This document shows positions 17,950 through 27,345 of a DNA stretch of 64,000 nt, piece after piece (positions within the stretch are counted from its first letter, which is position 1; every line of letters begins with the position of its first letter). The translations under genes were made by a program, and so were the position numbers. The stretch covers positions 288,989 to 352,988 of the forward strand of contig NZ_FNNE01000004.1 of the NCBI RefSeq assembly GCF_900106945.1, in the 5' to 3' direction. This DNA is from Marinobacter mobilis (GTDB lineage: Bacteria; Pseudomonadota; Gammaproteobacteria; Pseudomonadales; Oleiphilaceae). The notes under the pieces are model-generated. The model worked only from the letters and a program-made list of their open reading frames with translations, was not told where the DNA came from and did not search any database.

Positions 17950-19131
17950 GTGACGGTGAATTTTGACCAGATCGTTGGGCGGGAGCAGACCGGGGCGGTG
18001 AAATTCGATGCCCGGGGTGCGGTATTCGGTAGCCATGAGGTGATTCCTCTGTGGGTGGCGGACATGGACTTCCCGGCGCCGGAGGCCGTCACCCGGGCGC
18101 TGGTGGAACGGGCACAGCATCCGGTTTACGGCTACACCCTGTTTCGCGACAGTCTCTATGAGTCGATCATCAGCTGGTTCCGTGAGCGCCATGGTTGGAC
18201 CATCGAGCGCGACTGGCTGATGCTGGTGCCCGGGGTAGTGCCGTCTCTGCACGCGGCGGCATTGGCGTTTGCCGCCGAGGGCGAGGGCATCATTATCCAG
18301 CCCCCGGTCTATCCGCCCTTCTACAGTGCCATTCGCAAGACCGGGCGGCGAGTGGTGGAGAACCCCTTACGACTGCGGGATGGCGTCTATGAGATGGATC
18401 TGGAGCACCTTGAACGTTGTGCTGACGATGGCGCCAGGCTGCTGTTTCTGTGTTCTCCCCACAACCCGGTAGGCCGGGTCTGGCGCCGGGATGAACTGGA
18501 GGCGGTGCTGGCCATTGCCCGCCGTTATAACCTGGTGGTGCTGGCTGATGAGATTCATGCCGACCTGGTCTACCCGGACCGCGAGCCCCATACCGTCATG
18601 GCGTCGCTGGCGACAGCGCAGGACCCGCTGATTACCGCGGTGGCCCCGAGCAAGAGTTTCAACGTACCCGGCATGGGCTTGTCAGTGCTGGTGGCACCTG
18701 ACCCCGCCCATCGTGCGGCCCTGGCCGCGCCGTTCGAGCAGTTGCATGTGCTGTCGTGCAATCCGTTCAGTGCGGCCGCGCTGGAGGCTGGCTATCGCCA
18801 TGGAGGGGCCTGGCTGGATCAGCTGCTGGTGTACCTGGCAGGTAATCGCGACTTTGTCTGTGATTACCTGGCTGAGCATATCCCGCAACTGACCGTGACA
18901 CCGGCTCAGGGCACCTATCTGCTGTGGATCGACTGCCGGGCGCTGGGCATGACTGACGGTGAACTGAAACGCTTTTTTGTCAGTCAGGCGGGGGTGGGAC
19001 TCAGCCCGGGGGCCTCCTTTGGGGAAGGCGGGTCTGGTTTCATGCGCCTTAACCTGGGCACCTCGCGAGCCGTATTGGAGCAGGCCCTGACCCAGATACG
19101 CAAGGCTATCGCTGAGCTGGGAACGTCCTGA
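17950..19131 (+). CDS. PatB/MalY-family PLP-dependent cystathionine beta-lyase
   Basis: The 393-residue class I/II aminotransferase-fold enzyme has PLWVADMDFPAPEAV near residue 33, HPVYGYT near 57, CSPHNPVGRVW near 173 and the PLP-lysine motif APSKSFNVPG near 236. PatB/MalY proteins cleave cystathionine or cysteine S-conjugates to a thiol, pyruvate and ammonia in the cytosol. The start is GTG at 17950, with AGGAGG 9 bases upstream; a GTG two codons later would be too far. It could also be annotated as an aminotransferase, but the motifs favour the lyase group. Confidence 0.9.
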   Translation: MTVNFDQIVGREQTGAVKFDARGAVFGSHEVIPLWVADMDFPAPEAVTRALVERAQHPVYGYTLFRDSLYESIISWFRERHGWTIERDWLMLVPGVVPSLHAAALAFAAEGEGIIIQPPVYPPFYSAIRKTGRRVVENPLRLRDGVYEMDLEHLERCADDGARLLFLCSPHNPVGRVWRRDELEAVLAIARRYNLVVLADEIHADLVYPDREPHTVMASLATAQDPLITAVAPSKSFNVPGMGLSVLVAPDPAHRAALAAPFEQLHVLSCNPFSAAALEAGYRHGGAWLDQLLVYLAGNRDFVCDYLAEHIPQLTVTPAQGTYLLWIDCRALGMTDGELKRFFVSQAGVGLSPGASFGEGGSGFMRLNLGTSRAVLEQALTQIRKAIAELGTS

Positions 19132-19174
19132 ATGACCGGGGCGCCTGAGCACAATGGCCGGTCGCCCCAGGGAG

Positions 19175-20683
19175 TCAGTCCTCGACCTGCTCGTCCTCTT
19201 GCGCCGGTACGTCGGTCACTGCGCCGATGTGGTAGGCGGCAAAACCGGCCATCACCACCTGATCGACGGCCATGCCGATGATCCGGCCATTGGCCAGCGC
19301 TTTAATCGGATGACGGGCATTGGTGATCGGGTCGCTGACGAAACCCAGTACATCGCCCTCACGGACCCGGTCCCCCAACTCCACATCGCTGAACAGGATG
19401 CCGCCATGTTCGGCGCGGATCCAGTAGGAGTTGTAGTAGATCGGCTCCGGTTCACCCCAGACGAACATCCGCGAAATCATCCCCTGTTTTTCCATCAGGC
19501 TGTTGAGACTGTTCACGCCGGCCTTGATCTGGTGCTCCTGAATGCGCAGGGATTCCCCCGCTTCCAGGGTAACCGAGGTAATGCCCGCCGCCACCGCCGC
19601 AGTCCGCAACATGCCGACGGTCCCGGAACTGTGAACGACGGCCATGCGGTCGAAGCCGCGGGTAAAGGCGGCCACCTCAGGGTTGTTCATGTTCGCACGC
19701 AACTGAGGCAGGTTGGTGCGTCGTTGGGAACCGGTGTGAATGTCCACCAGCATGTCACAGTGACGAATCACCTTGTTGAACAGCGAATAGGCAATGCGAT
19801 CGGCCAGGCTGCCGTAGCGGTTGCCGGGAAAATGCCGGTTGAGGTCGCGACGGTCCGGGAGATAGCGGCTGGCCCGCTCGAAGCCGGGCAGGTTAACGAT
19901 GGGAATACCAATGACGCGCCCGGCCAGCTCTTCCGGGTCGAGGTCGTAGACCGTGCGGCGGACAATCTCGATGCCGTTGAGCTCATCACCATGGATGGCC
20001 CCGGTCAGACACAGGGTTGGGCCGGGGCGGGCGCCATTGACCACCAGCACCGGTGTCGGCTGCGATAGTCCGGCCATCTGGATGCCCGGGGCCCATGCCA
20101 GCCGGGTTGCGGTGCCGGGAAGAATCTCGGAATTGAGCAGGGTCAGGCTGGTGGCGACAGGTTCGGGTTCGGACTCCGGTTCCGCAGCAGGAATTACGGT
20201 ACCCGGGGCCTGCTCACGTTCGTTGCCCTCGATCGCGGCGGCGGGCTCTTCACCCATGGTCACGGGTTCCGATGGCTGCTCCGGATGAGGTTGCTGGCGT
20301 GGGGCCTGCTCCCGCTCCAGTGCCGGTGCCCGTCGTTGGGGCTGTGCGGGCGGTTCTGGCTCCGGTTGGAGCTCCGGCGGGGGCGCCACGTCCTTGAGGT
20401 CGATGTTGGGAGCAACCTTGGCCGCCGTACTTTCCTCGTCCGCTGAGCTGACCGCGGCGTCCGGGGTCGCTGCTGGCAGGGCGGCGACTGGCTGCAGGGT
20501 GGGCGCATCGCGACGGGGTTCTGAGGCATCGATATCGCTGACGTTCTCGTCCTCGGCGATGTCTTCGACGTCGTCGCTCTCATCGGGTTGTTGCGCCCAG
20601 GCCACTGGCAAGCCTGCGGCACTGAGCCAGAGCGCTGCGGTTATCGTTTTCAGCCAGTTGCGACAAAAGGGTGATGTAGGCAT
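19175..20683 (-). CDS. Exported succinylglutamate desuccinylase/aspartoacylase-family zinc hydrolase
   Basis: The 502-residue protein has a signal peptide (cleavage after AWA at about 28-30), a low-complexity region rich in Pro, Glu and Ala (about 32-175), and then an M14-type AstE/AspA domain (about 180-490) with HGDE at 231-234 and DIHTG near 300 as zinc ligands, plus a barrel-sandwich tail (LGDRVREGDVLGFV). The fold removes acyl or amino-acid groups from small substrates; an exported version could act on periplasmic or cell-wall material. CGAGGA precedes the ATG. The long disordered spacer may let the domain reach away from the membrane; it is unusual for the family. The substrate is unknown. 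Confidence 0.85.
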   Translation of the reverse strand: MPTSPFCRNWLKTITAALWLSAAGLPVAWAQQPDESDDVEDIAEDENVSDIDASEPRRDAPTLQPVAALPAATPDAAVSSADEESTAAKVAPNIDLKDVAPPPELQPEPEPPAQPQRRAPALEREQAPRQQPHPEQPSEPVTMGEEPAAAIEGNEREQAPGTVIPAAEPESEPEPVATSLTLLNSEILPGTATRLAWAPGIQMAGLSQPTPVLVVNGARPGPTLCLTGAIHGDELNGIEIVRRTVYDLDPEELAGRVIGIPIVNLPGFERASRYLPDRRDLNRHFPGNRYGSLADRIAYSLFNKVIRHCDMLVDIHTGSQRRTNLPQLRANMNNPEVAAFTRGFDRMAVVHSSGTVGMLRTAAVAAGITSVTLEAGESLRIQEHQIKAGVNSLNSLMEKQGMISRMFVWGEPEPIYYNSYWIRAEHGGILFSDVELGDRVREGDVLGFVSDPITNARHPIKALANGRIIGMAVDQVVMAGFAAYHIGAVTDVPAQEDEQVED

Positions 20684-20710
20684 GGATCCTCGTTCGAGCC
20701 GTTAGTCAGT

Positions 20711-20734
20711 CCGGGCCAAGGATAATCGGCCCGG
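20711..20734. terminator. Hairpin between the NUDIX-MBL gene and the exported hydrolase gene
   Basis: Perfect 7-base arms CCGGGCC/GGCCCGG are separated by 10 bases. The hairpin lies about 54 bases after the NUDIX-MBL stop on the minus strand, without a T-run. Confidence 0.4.
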
Positions 20735-20787
20735 TGGTGACAGGGTACGGTTGTGACAAAGGTTTAATGCCGCGGCCAGCTACTGCC

Positions 20788-22440
20788 TCACTGCGGGATG
20801 GGCGCGCTCCATCGCCAGTGTTGACCATCCTGCCGGGCTTTGCCATCGGTCCGCAGTTTTTCCAGATGGGCCAGCAGGGAGCGGGTCGCCAGCGGATGGA
20901 GGGCGGCGGGCACATCGTCGTAGGCGTGCGGAGTCAGCGCCTCGGCGCTGGCCGGACCATGGCTGCGCAAGGCGCGGGCAACCTTGTGTTCCCGGGCCAG
21001 GCGGTGGGTGGTGAGAAAATCCACGACGGAGTGCGGGTGGCCAATCAGGAAGCCGTGCCCCGGGGCAATGTAGCGGAGATCCTCCAGCAGCAGTTTTTGT
21101 AATGAACCGAGGTAGTCACTCATGTTGCCGTCCGGTGGATTGATGACCACCGTTGAGCCCTGCATGATGTGATCCCCGGAAAACAGCATTTGTTCACCGG
21201 TCAGCAGGAAACACAGGTGGTTGGAGGCGTGGCCGGGGGTGTGGATCACCTTGAGGTCGCCGGCCCCGGTGGCGATGAGCTCGCCGTCAGCGGGTTGGTG
21301 GTCGGGCACAAAGGTCTGATCCTGGGTGGCCTCTGCCGGTGGGGCCAGCCCGATGAGCCGGGCGCCGGTTTGCTGTTTCAGCACCCGCGCGGCGGGTGAG
21401 TGGTCACGGTGGGTGTGGGTGACGAGGACCTGGCGGATGTTTCCGCCGGTCAGTGTCAGTAGCTGTTCCAGGTGGGCATCGGTGGCCGGGCCGGGGTCGA
21501 TCACCGTGAAATCACCCGGCTGACCCAATACATAGCTATTGGTGCCGGGACCGGTCATCAGACCGGCATTGTCGGCGGTCACCCGCAGCACCCCGGGGGC
21601 CAGGGAGACCGGTTGCGCCGCCACAATGGCCGCGCTGGTGCGGCCGGATCGCTCGGGGTCGAGCTTGCGGGCCTCGGCGTAGGCCGGCGAACCGGACTCC
21701 AGCTCGATCGACTTGTCGCCCTTTCTGGCCGGCCAGGGGGGAGCCGCTTCCGCACCCGGCGGATTGGCGTGGGCGTAGGCCAGCACCGCCTCACTGCTGT
21801 CAAAGTCCTGCAACAGGCGCAGGGTACGCAGGGTTGGTGGGCCAAACAGGCGCCGTCCGTTCTGGTGATCGTCCAGTGCCTGCCGGGGGGTCAGCCAGAC
21901 ATGATCGATGGTTTCGCTGCCATCATGACAGGCCTGCTGGCCATCCGGAGCAGCGCAAACAAAGAACCGGGTGTCGAAGCGGCGGGGCGCACCGACAGGG
22001 GTGACCCAGTGGCTCAGATAGGCCAGCTGGTCCAGGGGCAGGTCGAGGTCCTGTTGCTGGCACAACTGGTCGAGGCTCAGGCTGCCCTCGAACAGGGCCT
22101 TGCGCTGTTCGAGTATGGCGGCGAGGGCCTGCGGTCTGAGGGGGCTGCCATCCTTGTGGCGGGCCAGCACCAGCCCGGCTTCCTCCAGGCACTCGCGAAT
22201 GGCGGCGACCATGTAGTCGGCACCGCCTTCATCGAGACTCATGGTGCGGCTGACGGTCTGGTCATCGGTGCCTCCCAGATGGCGAAGGCAGTCGCGATCT
22301 GCGGCGTCCACGGCTCCGCCGGGAAAGACGTAGAAGCCCGGCAGGAAGGCCGCCTTCCAGGTGCGCTGCAACAGCAGCACTTCCAGGCCGTTGGCAGTGT
22401 TTCGGGTCAGGGCAAGGGTGGCAGCGGGGCGAATATCCAT
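20788..22440 (-). CDS. Fusion of a NUDIX hydrolase and a LACTB2-like metallo-beta-lactamase-fold domain
   Basis: The 550-residue protein carries an N-terminal NUDIX domain (about 1-230) with a proximal FPGGAVD at 39-45 and the NUDIX box ending RECLEEAG at 82-89, like NUDT19/NUDT7-type CoA hydrolases. A metallo-beta-lactamase domain follows from about residue 275, with THTHRDH at 341-347, HTPGHASNHLCF near 403 and GDHIMQG near 426, and a C-terminal winged-helix-like part as in LACTB2. The start at 22440 is the ATG matching the NUDIX N-terminus; the frame stays open to 22500 (GTG) and no clear ribosome site picks between them. Each half exists singly elsewhere; activity of the fusion is not known. 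Confidence 0.86.
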   Translation of the reverse strand: MDIRPAATLALTRNTANGLEVLLLQRTWKAAFLPGFYVFPGGAVDAADRDCLRHLGGTDDQTVSRTMSLDEGGADYMVAAIRECLEEAGLVLARHKDGSPLRPQALAAILEQRKALFEGSLSLDQLCQQQDLDLPLDQLAYLSHWVTPVGAPRRFDTRFFVCAAPDGQQACHDGSETIDHVWLTPRQALDDHQNGRRLFGPPTLRTLRLLQDFDSSEAVLAYAHANPPGAEAAPPWPARKGDKSIELESGSPAYAEARKLDPERSGRTSAAIVAAQPVSLAPGVLRVTADNAGLMTGPGTNSYVLGQPGDFTVIDPGPATDAHLEQLLTLTGGNIRQVLVTHTHRDHSPAARVLKQQTGARLIGLAPPAEATQDQTFVPDHQPADGELIATGAGDLKVIHTPGHASNHLCFLLTGEQMLFSGDHIMQGSTVVINPPDGNMSDYLGSLQKLLLEDLRYIAPGHGFLIGHPHSVVDFLTTHRLAREHKVARALRSHGPASAEALTPHAYDDVPAALHPLATRSLLAHLEKLRTDGKARQDGQHWRWSAPIPQ

Positions 22441-22616
22441 GTCGGGGTCGTGTCGTTGTTTGGATTGAACATTATTGTTAGCTGCCAATCTTTCTATCAC
22501 AGTTAGCGCTGGAAAGCGCTGATTTCGGGTGAAGCTGCCGCCCGGGGCAGGTATGATGGCGGCCCCGGCTATGCCTGAACCAGCCCCGATTCAAACCCGA
22601 CCTGAGATGACTGCCC

Positions 22617-23042
22617 GTGGCCCGAGTTGCTTTGTCCTTCCCCGATGACGTATTTACCTTCGTAACCGAAATGCCGGTACGGATCACCGACATCAACGGC
22701 GCCCGTCACCTTGGGAATGACGCGCTGATCTCGATGCTGTCCGAAGCCCGGGCCCAGTTCCTGGTCAGCCATGGGGTGGAAGAAGCCGATGAACAGGGCG
22801 TTGGGATCATCGTCACCGATCTGGCGACCATGTATCAGTCGGAATCGTTCTTTCCGGAGTTGCTGCGCTTTGAGGTGGGGATGACCGATTTCAACACCTA
22901 CGGTGGCGACATCGTGTTCCGTGTCAGCAAGGCAGAAAATGGCCAGGCGGTGGCGCTGGCGAAGTACGGTTTTGTGTTCTTCAACTATCAGAGCAAGCAG
23001 GTGACTGCGATGCCAGAAAGTTTCCGCTCACGCTTCGGCTGA
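22617..23042 (+). CDS. Hotdog-fold acyl-CoA thioesterase (4HBT-like)
   Basis: The 141-residue protein is a single hotdog domain. RITDINGARHLGND near residues 22-35 corresponds to the catalytic/4-hydroxybenzoyl-CoA thioesterase segment; FEVGMTDFNTYGGDIVFRV and ALAKYGFVFFNYQSKQ form the strands. It probably hydrolyses an acyl-CoA in the cytosol; the acyl group is unknown. The start is a GTG at 22617, with only weak upstream GAG. It converges on the MATE gene, overlapping its 3' end by 15 bases. It lies across a 176-base gap from the divergent NUDIX-MBL gene. Confidence 0.82.
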   Translation: MARVALSFPDDVFTFVTEMPVRITDINGARHLGNDALISMLSEARAQFLVSHGVEEADEQGVGIIVTDLATMYQSESFFPELLRFEVGMTDFNTYGGDIVFRVSKAENGQAVALAKYGFVFFNYQSKQVTAMPESFRSRFG

Positions 23043-24359
23043 GCGCAGCGTCAGCGCCTGCATGCCCTGACGGTAGAAACTGTAGGCCATCACACCGGCG
23101 CAAAGGTTGCCGAGCAGGGCGCCAATCATCAGGCCGTTCATACCGGCCCACTGGCCGCCGAGCCAGAGTAGCGGCAGGAAGCAGAGAAACAGCCGCAGAG
23201 TCGATACCAGCAACGCGCGCATGGCCAGGCCGAGCGCGTTGCAGACCGACACCATCAGCATGCACACCCCGAGCCCGCTGTAACCCAGCGGCACCCGCAC
23301 CAGGTAGCTTTCGAGCACGTCCCGCACGGTGGCGTCGGCACTGAACAGCTGCGACACCAGCCCCGAGGCCAGCAACCACAACAGGCCGATGGCCAGCTGC
23401 CAGAACATCACGAATCGCACCGACAGGCGGACCAGCTGACGAATCTGCTCAAGGTCTCCGGCGCCCAGCAGGCGGCCGATCATGGGGGGCAGAGACATGG
23501 TCAGCGCCAGCACCACCACGATCGAGAAAAAATCCAGTCGGGTTCCAAGTCCCCAGGCGGCCACCGCCGCCGAACCGAAACCGGCGACCAGAGCGGTGGC
23601 CAGCATCGCCGATAGCGCTGGCATCAGCTGGCTGACCATGGCCGGGGCCATGATGCTGCCCAGTTGCTTCAAGGCGGTCGCAAGGTGCAGTTGCAGAAGA
23701 TCGAAACGCAGCCATTGCCAGCCCAGCAGTTTGGGGTAGATCACCAGACAGCCGATGCCGAACGCGGTAATGGAGGCAAGTGCCGCACCGGGCAGGCCCC
23801 AGCCGAACACGAAAATGTACAGCGGATCGAGGCCGATGTTGAGCAGGCTGCTCACCACCATCATGTAGCCGGGCAGGCGGGTATTGCCATGGGAGCGGCA
23901 GACACTGTAGCCGAAATAGAGCATGGCGCCGAGCCAGGCAGAGACCAGCCACGGCATCCAGTAACTCTGGATCAGCGGCAGCAGGCTGGCGTCGGCGCCG
24001 AGCAGGGTCATGACCGGTGCGCGCAGCAGCCATAACAGCAGGCACAGTACCAGAATCAGGATGGCGCCAACCGCCACCACAAGACCGCCGAGGCGCTCGG
24101 CCCGCAGCGAATCGCCGGCACCGAGGGTGCGTGAAATGATCGCTGTGGTCGCAATACCGAGCCCGACCTGCAAGCCGATGACCAGCTGGTACATGGGCAG
24201 GGTGAAGCCGAGAGCGGCCAGCGGGTCGCGCCCGAGCTGGCCCACAAAGGCACTGTCTGCCAACTGGAAGGTCATCAGCGACAGGACACCGAACAGCATC
24301 GGCCAGGTCATGGTAAACAGTTGTCTGGACAGGCTGGGCTGGCTGGCTGTGTCGGTCAC
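23028..24359 (-). CDS. MATE-family multidrug/Na+ antiporter (DinF branch)
   Basis: A 443-residue membrane protein with about twelve helices in two six-helix halves. The N-terminal part reads MTWPMLFGVLSLMTFQLADSAFVGQLG (first 20 are enough to recognise the family), and GATRT-like turns recur in each half. MATE proteins expel drugs or organic cations in exchange for Na+ or H+. The start is GTG at 24359 with no clear ribosome site; an internal ATG 16 codons later would lose part of helix one's approach. It converges on the thioesterase gene. Substrates unknown. Confidence 0.85.
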   Translation of the reverse strand: MTDTASQPSLSRQLFTMTWPMLFGVLSLMTFQLADSAFVGQLGRDPLAALGFTLPMYQLVIGLQVGLGIATTAIISRTLGAGDSLRAERLGGLVVAVGAILILVLCLLLWLLRAPVMTLLGADASLLPLIQSYWMPWLVSAWLGAMLYFGYSVCRSHGNTRLPGYMMVVSSLLNIGLDPLYIFVFGWGLPGAALASITAFGIGCLVIYPKLLGWQWLRFDLLQLHLATALKQLGSIMAPAMVSQLMPALSAMLATALVAGFGSAAVAAWGLGTRLDFFSIVVVLALTMSLPPMIGRLLGAGDLEQIRQLVRLSVRFVMFWQLAIGLLWLLASGLVSQLFSADATVRDVLESYLVRVPLGYSGLGVCMLMVSVCNALGLAMRALLVSTLRLFLCFLPLLWLGGQWAGMNGLMIGALLGNLCAGVMAYSFYRQGMQALTLRSAEA

Positions 24360-24461
24360 AGGTGGGTGCGGCTCTGGGTAGAGTAAGGGCGCTTGATTCT
24401 AGCAGGGCGCAGGTGAAGACAGTAGCCCCGGGAGCGTGGGCCGCAGGCCGGTGACCGCTGA

Positions 24462-24484
24462 GGGTGCTCTGCGGGAGAGCACCC
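24462..24484. terminator. Strong hairpin downstream of tpx
   Basis: Perfect 9-base arms GGGTGCTCT/AGAGCACCC enclose a 5-base loop, 24 bases beyond the tpx stop. There is no T-run, so Rho-independent action is uncertain; mRNA 3'-end protection is another option. Confidence 0.55.
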
Positions 24485-24507
24485 TTGGGCAAGTCCGGGG
24501 TTGCTCG

Positions 24508-25005
24508 TTAAAGCGCGCCGAGAGCCGCGTCGTAGTCAGGTTCCTGCTTGATTTCACTGACCAGCTCGCTGTGGATGACCGAGTTGTTTTCATCCAGCAC
24601 CACCACGGCCCTGGCGCACAGTCCGGCCAGAGGGCCATTCTGGATGGCCACGCCATAGTTGTTCAGGAAGTCCGGGTGGCGGAACGTGGACAGGGTCACC
24701 ACATTATCCAGTCCCTCGGCACCGCAGAACCGGCCTGCGGCAAAGGGCAGGTCGGCGGACACCACCAGCACCACAGTATTGTCGAGGCTGCTGGCCTTTT
24801 CATTGAATTTGCGGGTGGACGCCGCGCAAACACCGGTATCCAGGCTGGGGACAATGTTAAGGATCTTGCGGCGGCTGCCGTAGCTGTCGAGGCTGACGTC
24901 TTCCAGGCTCTGGGTGGTCAGGGTAAAGCTGGGGGCTGTGTCGCCAGCTGCGGGAAATTGGCCGCCGATTTCCAGCGGGCTGCCGGCCAGTGTGACTTTG
25001 CTCAT
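24508..25005 (-). CDS. tpx: Thiol peroxidase (atypical 2-Cys peroxiredoxin)
   Basis: The 165-residue protein matches Tpx in length and motifs: [17 protein letters not shown] with the peroxidatic cysteine at residue 60, and [14 protein letters not shown] with the resolving cysteine at 94. It reduces hydrogen peroxide and lipid hydroperoxides with thioredoxin. The ATG at 25005 has GGAG upstream; an upstream ATG at 25062 would add 19 residues foreign to the family. It follows the Bcr/CflA gene by 83 bases and may be separate. Confidence 0.96.
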   Translation of the reverse strand: MSKVTLAGSPLEIGGQFPAAGDTAPSFTLTTQSLEDVSLDSYGSRRKILNIVPSLDTGVCAASTRKFNEKASSLDNTVVLVVSADLPFAAGRFCGAEGLDNVVTLSTFRHPDFLNNYGVAIQNGPLAGLCARAVVVLDENNSVIHSELVSEIKQEPDYDAALGAL

Positions 25006-25088
25006 GGGTATCTCCGGGTTGTGGTGTTGGGACGTGATGGAACCCACTACTGTGTAGTCCATTCTCCCGGATTCGTCACGCTCCGGGG

Positions 25089-26309
25089 TCAGCGACCGGG
25101 CTCGGCGGCTGGCTCAAAGCCTGTGGCCGGATGACGTTGCACCAGCAACAGGTAGGCAGCAAGGGCCGCGACGGCACTGGCTGCAATGATGACCGCCATC
25201 ACCAGGGAGGTGCCATCGTGCAGATAGCCTACCATGGCTCCGATCGTGGCGGCGACTGCCATCTGCACGAAGCCGAACAGCGCCGAGGCGGAACCCGCCA
25301 TACGTGGGAAATTGGCGAGAGCGCCCGCCATGGTTTGGGGTAACACCATGCCGACGCCGATCATGACAATGGCCTGAGGCACCACCACGGCCCAGACGTT
25401 GAAGACCTCCATCATTGCCAGGGCTGCCATCAGGCTGCCACCTGCCACCGAAATCACCAGCCCGCGCAGCAGGATCTGGTCAGGCATCAGATTCTTGCTG
25501 AGCCGGACCGACGTAAGGTTGCCGGAAATATAGCCCAACACCATGAAGCCGAAATAGAGACCGAACAGTTCAGGTGCCACTCCCAGGAATTCGATCAACA
25601 CAAACGAGGAGCCGGACAGGAAGGCAAACAGCCCGGAGAACGTCAGTGCGTTGGTGAGGGTGTAGCCGATAAAACTGATATCCGAGCCAATCGTACGGTA
25701 GTTGGCGATCAGGCTGCACAACTTCAGCGGCTGACGGTTTTCCGGGGCCATGGGCTCGGGGATACCAATCGCGACGATCAGCGTCATCACCATGGCGTAG
25801 CCGGCCAGGGCAATAAAGATCGAGGGCCAGCCCAGCTGGTTGAGCATCAAGCCGCCCAGGGTGGGGGCCAATGCCGGTGCCAGCGCCATGATGCTGGCCA
25901 ACAGTGCCATGATCCGGGCCGCTTCCCGCGGAGTGTAGATGTCACGGATGGCGGCACGGCCCAGGACCGGGCCGGCCGAACCGCCAATGGCCTGGAGGAA
26001 CCGGCACAGGATCAGGGTCTCGATATTGCTGGCCAGGGCACAGCCGACGCTGGCGATGGCAAACAGGACAAAGCCGGCGATCATCACTGGCTTGCGGCCG
26101 AAACGGTCGGCCAGCGGGCCGCAGAGCAGCTGGGCGAGCGCGAAACCGGCCATGTAGATGCTCAGGGTCAGCTGGACCTGGTCCGTGCCGGCGGCCATCG
26201 CCACGCCCATGGAGGGCAGGGCTGGCAGGTACATGTCGGTTGCCAGCGGGCCGAGGGCGACGGCGGCAGCGAGCAGTACGGTGGTCCAGACACTGGTCAG
26301 GGCGAGCAT
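25089..26309 (-). CDS. Bcr/CflA-type MFS drug exporter
   Basis: The 406-residue protein has about twelve membrane helices and the Bcr/CflA motif [12 protein letters not shown] near residue 22, the MFS loop [12 protein letters not shown] near 72 and [20 protein letters not shown] near 110. It is a proton-driven exporter of drugs such as bicyclomycin or chloramphenicol in related proteins. The start at 26309 (MLALTS) is chosen over an ATG 26 codons upstream, which adds a non-family, non-hydrophobic tail. The LysR gene 26422-27324 lies directly upstream in the same direction and may regulate it. Confidence 0.9.
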   Translation of the reverse strand: MLALTSVWTTVLLAAAVALGPLATDMYLPALPSMGVAMAAGTDQVQLTLSIYMAGFALAQLLCGPLADRFGRKPVMIAGFVLFAIASVGCALASNIETLILCRFLQAIGGSAGPVLGRAAIRDIYTPREAARIMALLASIMALAPALAPTLGGLMLNQLGWPSIFIALAGYAMVMTLIVAIGIPEPMAPENRQPLKLCSLIANYRTIGSDISFIGYTLTNALTFSGLFAFLSGSSFVLIEFLGVAPELFGLYFGFMVLGYISGNLTSVRLSKNLMPDQILLRGLVISVAGGSLMAALAMMEVFNVWAVVVPQAIVMIGVGMVLPQTMAGALANFPRMAGSASALFGFVQMAVAATIGAMVGYLHDGTSLVMAVIIAASAVAALAAYLLLVQRHPATGFEPAAEPGR

Positions 26310-26421
26310 GGGAGTTCCGGGTATAGGCTGAGTGGGAAACTCAGTGTACGCCCCTGAACGGTGCAAAATAACAGTCACACCGGTCATACCACCTATGAAT
26401 AAAATCGATGAATAGCCACGA

Positions 26422-27324
26422 TCATTTTTTCCGTTGTTGTGCCACGTCGATCAGTTGCTGGCGCAGCCAGCGATGCGCCGGGTCGCCGTGGTTGCGCTGG
26501 TGCCACAGCATCAGCAACGAGAAGGGTTTGAAATCGAAGGGCAGAGGTGTCGAGGCAAAACCCTTGAGTAAGTGTTCACTCATCCGGCGGGGTGCGGTTG
26601 CCAGAAGCTGGGATCCTCGCAGGAAGCCGGGCAGGCCGGAGAAATTGGATACCGTGACCGTCACTTTGCGCTCCAGCCCCTGAGCGCTGAGGGAGCCTTC
26701 CAGGGCCATGCGTTCGCCGGTGCCGAACAGAATGGCAATATGGTTCGCCTGCAGATACTCCGCCAGGGTCGTGGGGGCGGATCGTTGCGTGGGGTCATAG
26801 AAGATCACCATCTGATCGTCCAGCAGCCGGCGCTGAAGGACATCGCTGGCTGCCGGCGGGTGTGGAGAAATGATCAGGTCGCAGACTTCCTTGCGCAGCA
26901 TGTCGGCGCTGGGGATGCCGGAGGGAATCACCTGGAGGGCAATGCCGGGCGCCTGCCGGCGCAGGGTCTGCATCAGTGGGGGCAGCAGCAGGTCTCGCTG
27001 GTAATCGTTGGCTGCGACGGTAAAAGTGAATTCGGCGTCACGGGGATCAAACGGCGGGCCGGCGGACAGCGAGCGCAGGTCATCAAGGATCTGGCGCACA
27101 TGGGGGCCGATGCGCAGGGTGTAGTTGGTGGGCACGATTCCGCGGCCGGACTTGACGAACAAGGGGTCGCCGAGGACCTGACGCAGCCGGTCCAGGGTGT
27201 GGCTGACTGCAGACTGGCTGAGCCCAAGCTTGACGGCGGCACCGGACACGGTGCCGTCGTCGAGTACGGCCAGCAGCACCCGCAGGGCGCGGGCATCAAG
27301 GTTGAATGTATCGATGGGATTCAT
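26422..27324 (-). CDS. LysR-family transcriptional regulator (NodD/NahR-like branch)
   Basis: The 300-residue protein opens with a winged helix: LDARALRVLLAVLDDGTVSGAA, LGLSQSAVSHTLDRLRQVLGDPLFVKSGRGIVPT, which is the NodD/NahR/PcaQ style. The effector domain runs from about 90. GGGAT precedes the ATG at 27324. It sits 112 bases upstream of the MFS gene on the same strand, with a small CTGAGT/ACTCAG hairpin at 26328-26344 between them. Its inducer is unknown. Confidence 0.9.
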   Translation of the reverse strand: MNPIDTFNLDARALRVLLAVLDDGTVSGAAVKLGLSQSAVSHTLDRLRQVLGDPLFVKSGRGIVPTNYTLRIGPHVRQILDDLRSLSAGPPFDPRDAEFTFTVAANDYQRDLLLPPLMQTLRRQAPGIALQVIPSGIPSADMLRKEVCDLIISPHPPAASDVLQRRLLDDQMVIFYDPTQRSAPTTLAEYLQANHIAILFGTGERMALEGSLSAQGLERKVTVTVSNFSGLPGFLRGSQLLATAPRRMSEHLLKGFASTPLPFDFKPFSLLMLWHQRNHGDPAHRWLRQQLIDVAQQRKK

Positions 27325-27345
27325 GGATCCCAGTGTAGGGTAAAA

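Noticed and set aside
26328..26344. CTGAGT/ACTCAG hairpin as a terminator between the LysR and MFS genes
   Set aside because: Only six base pairs and no T-run; too weak to call.
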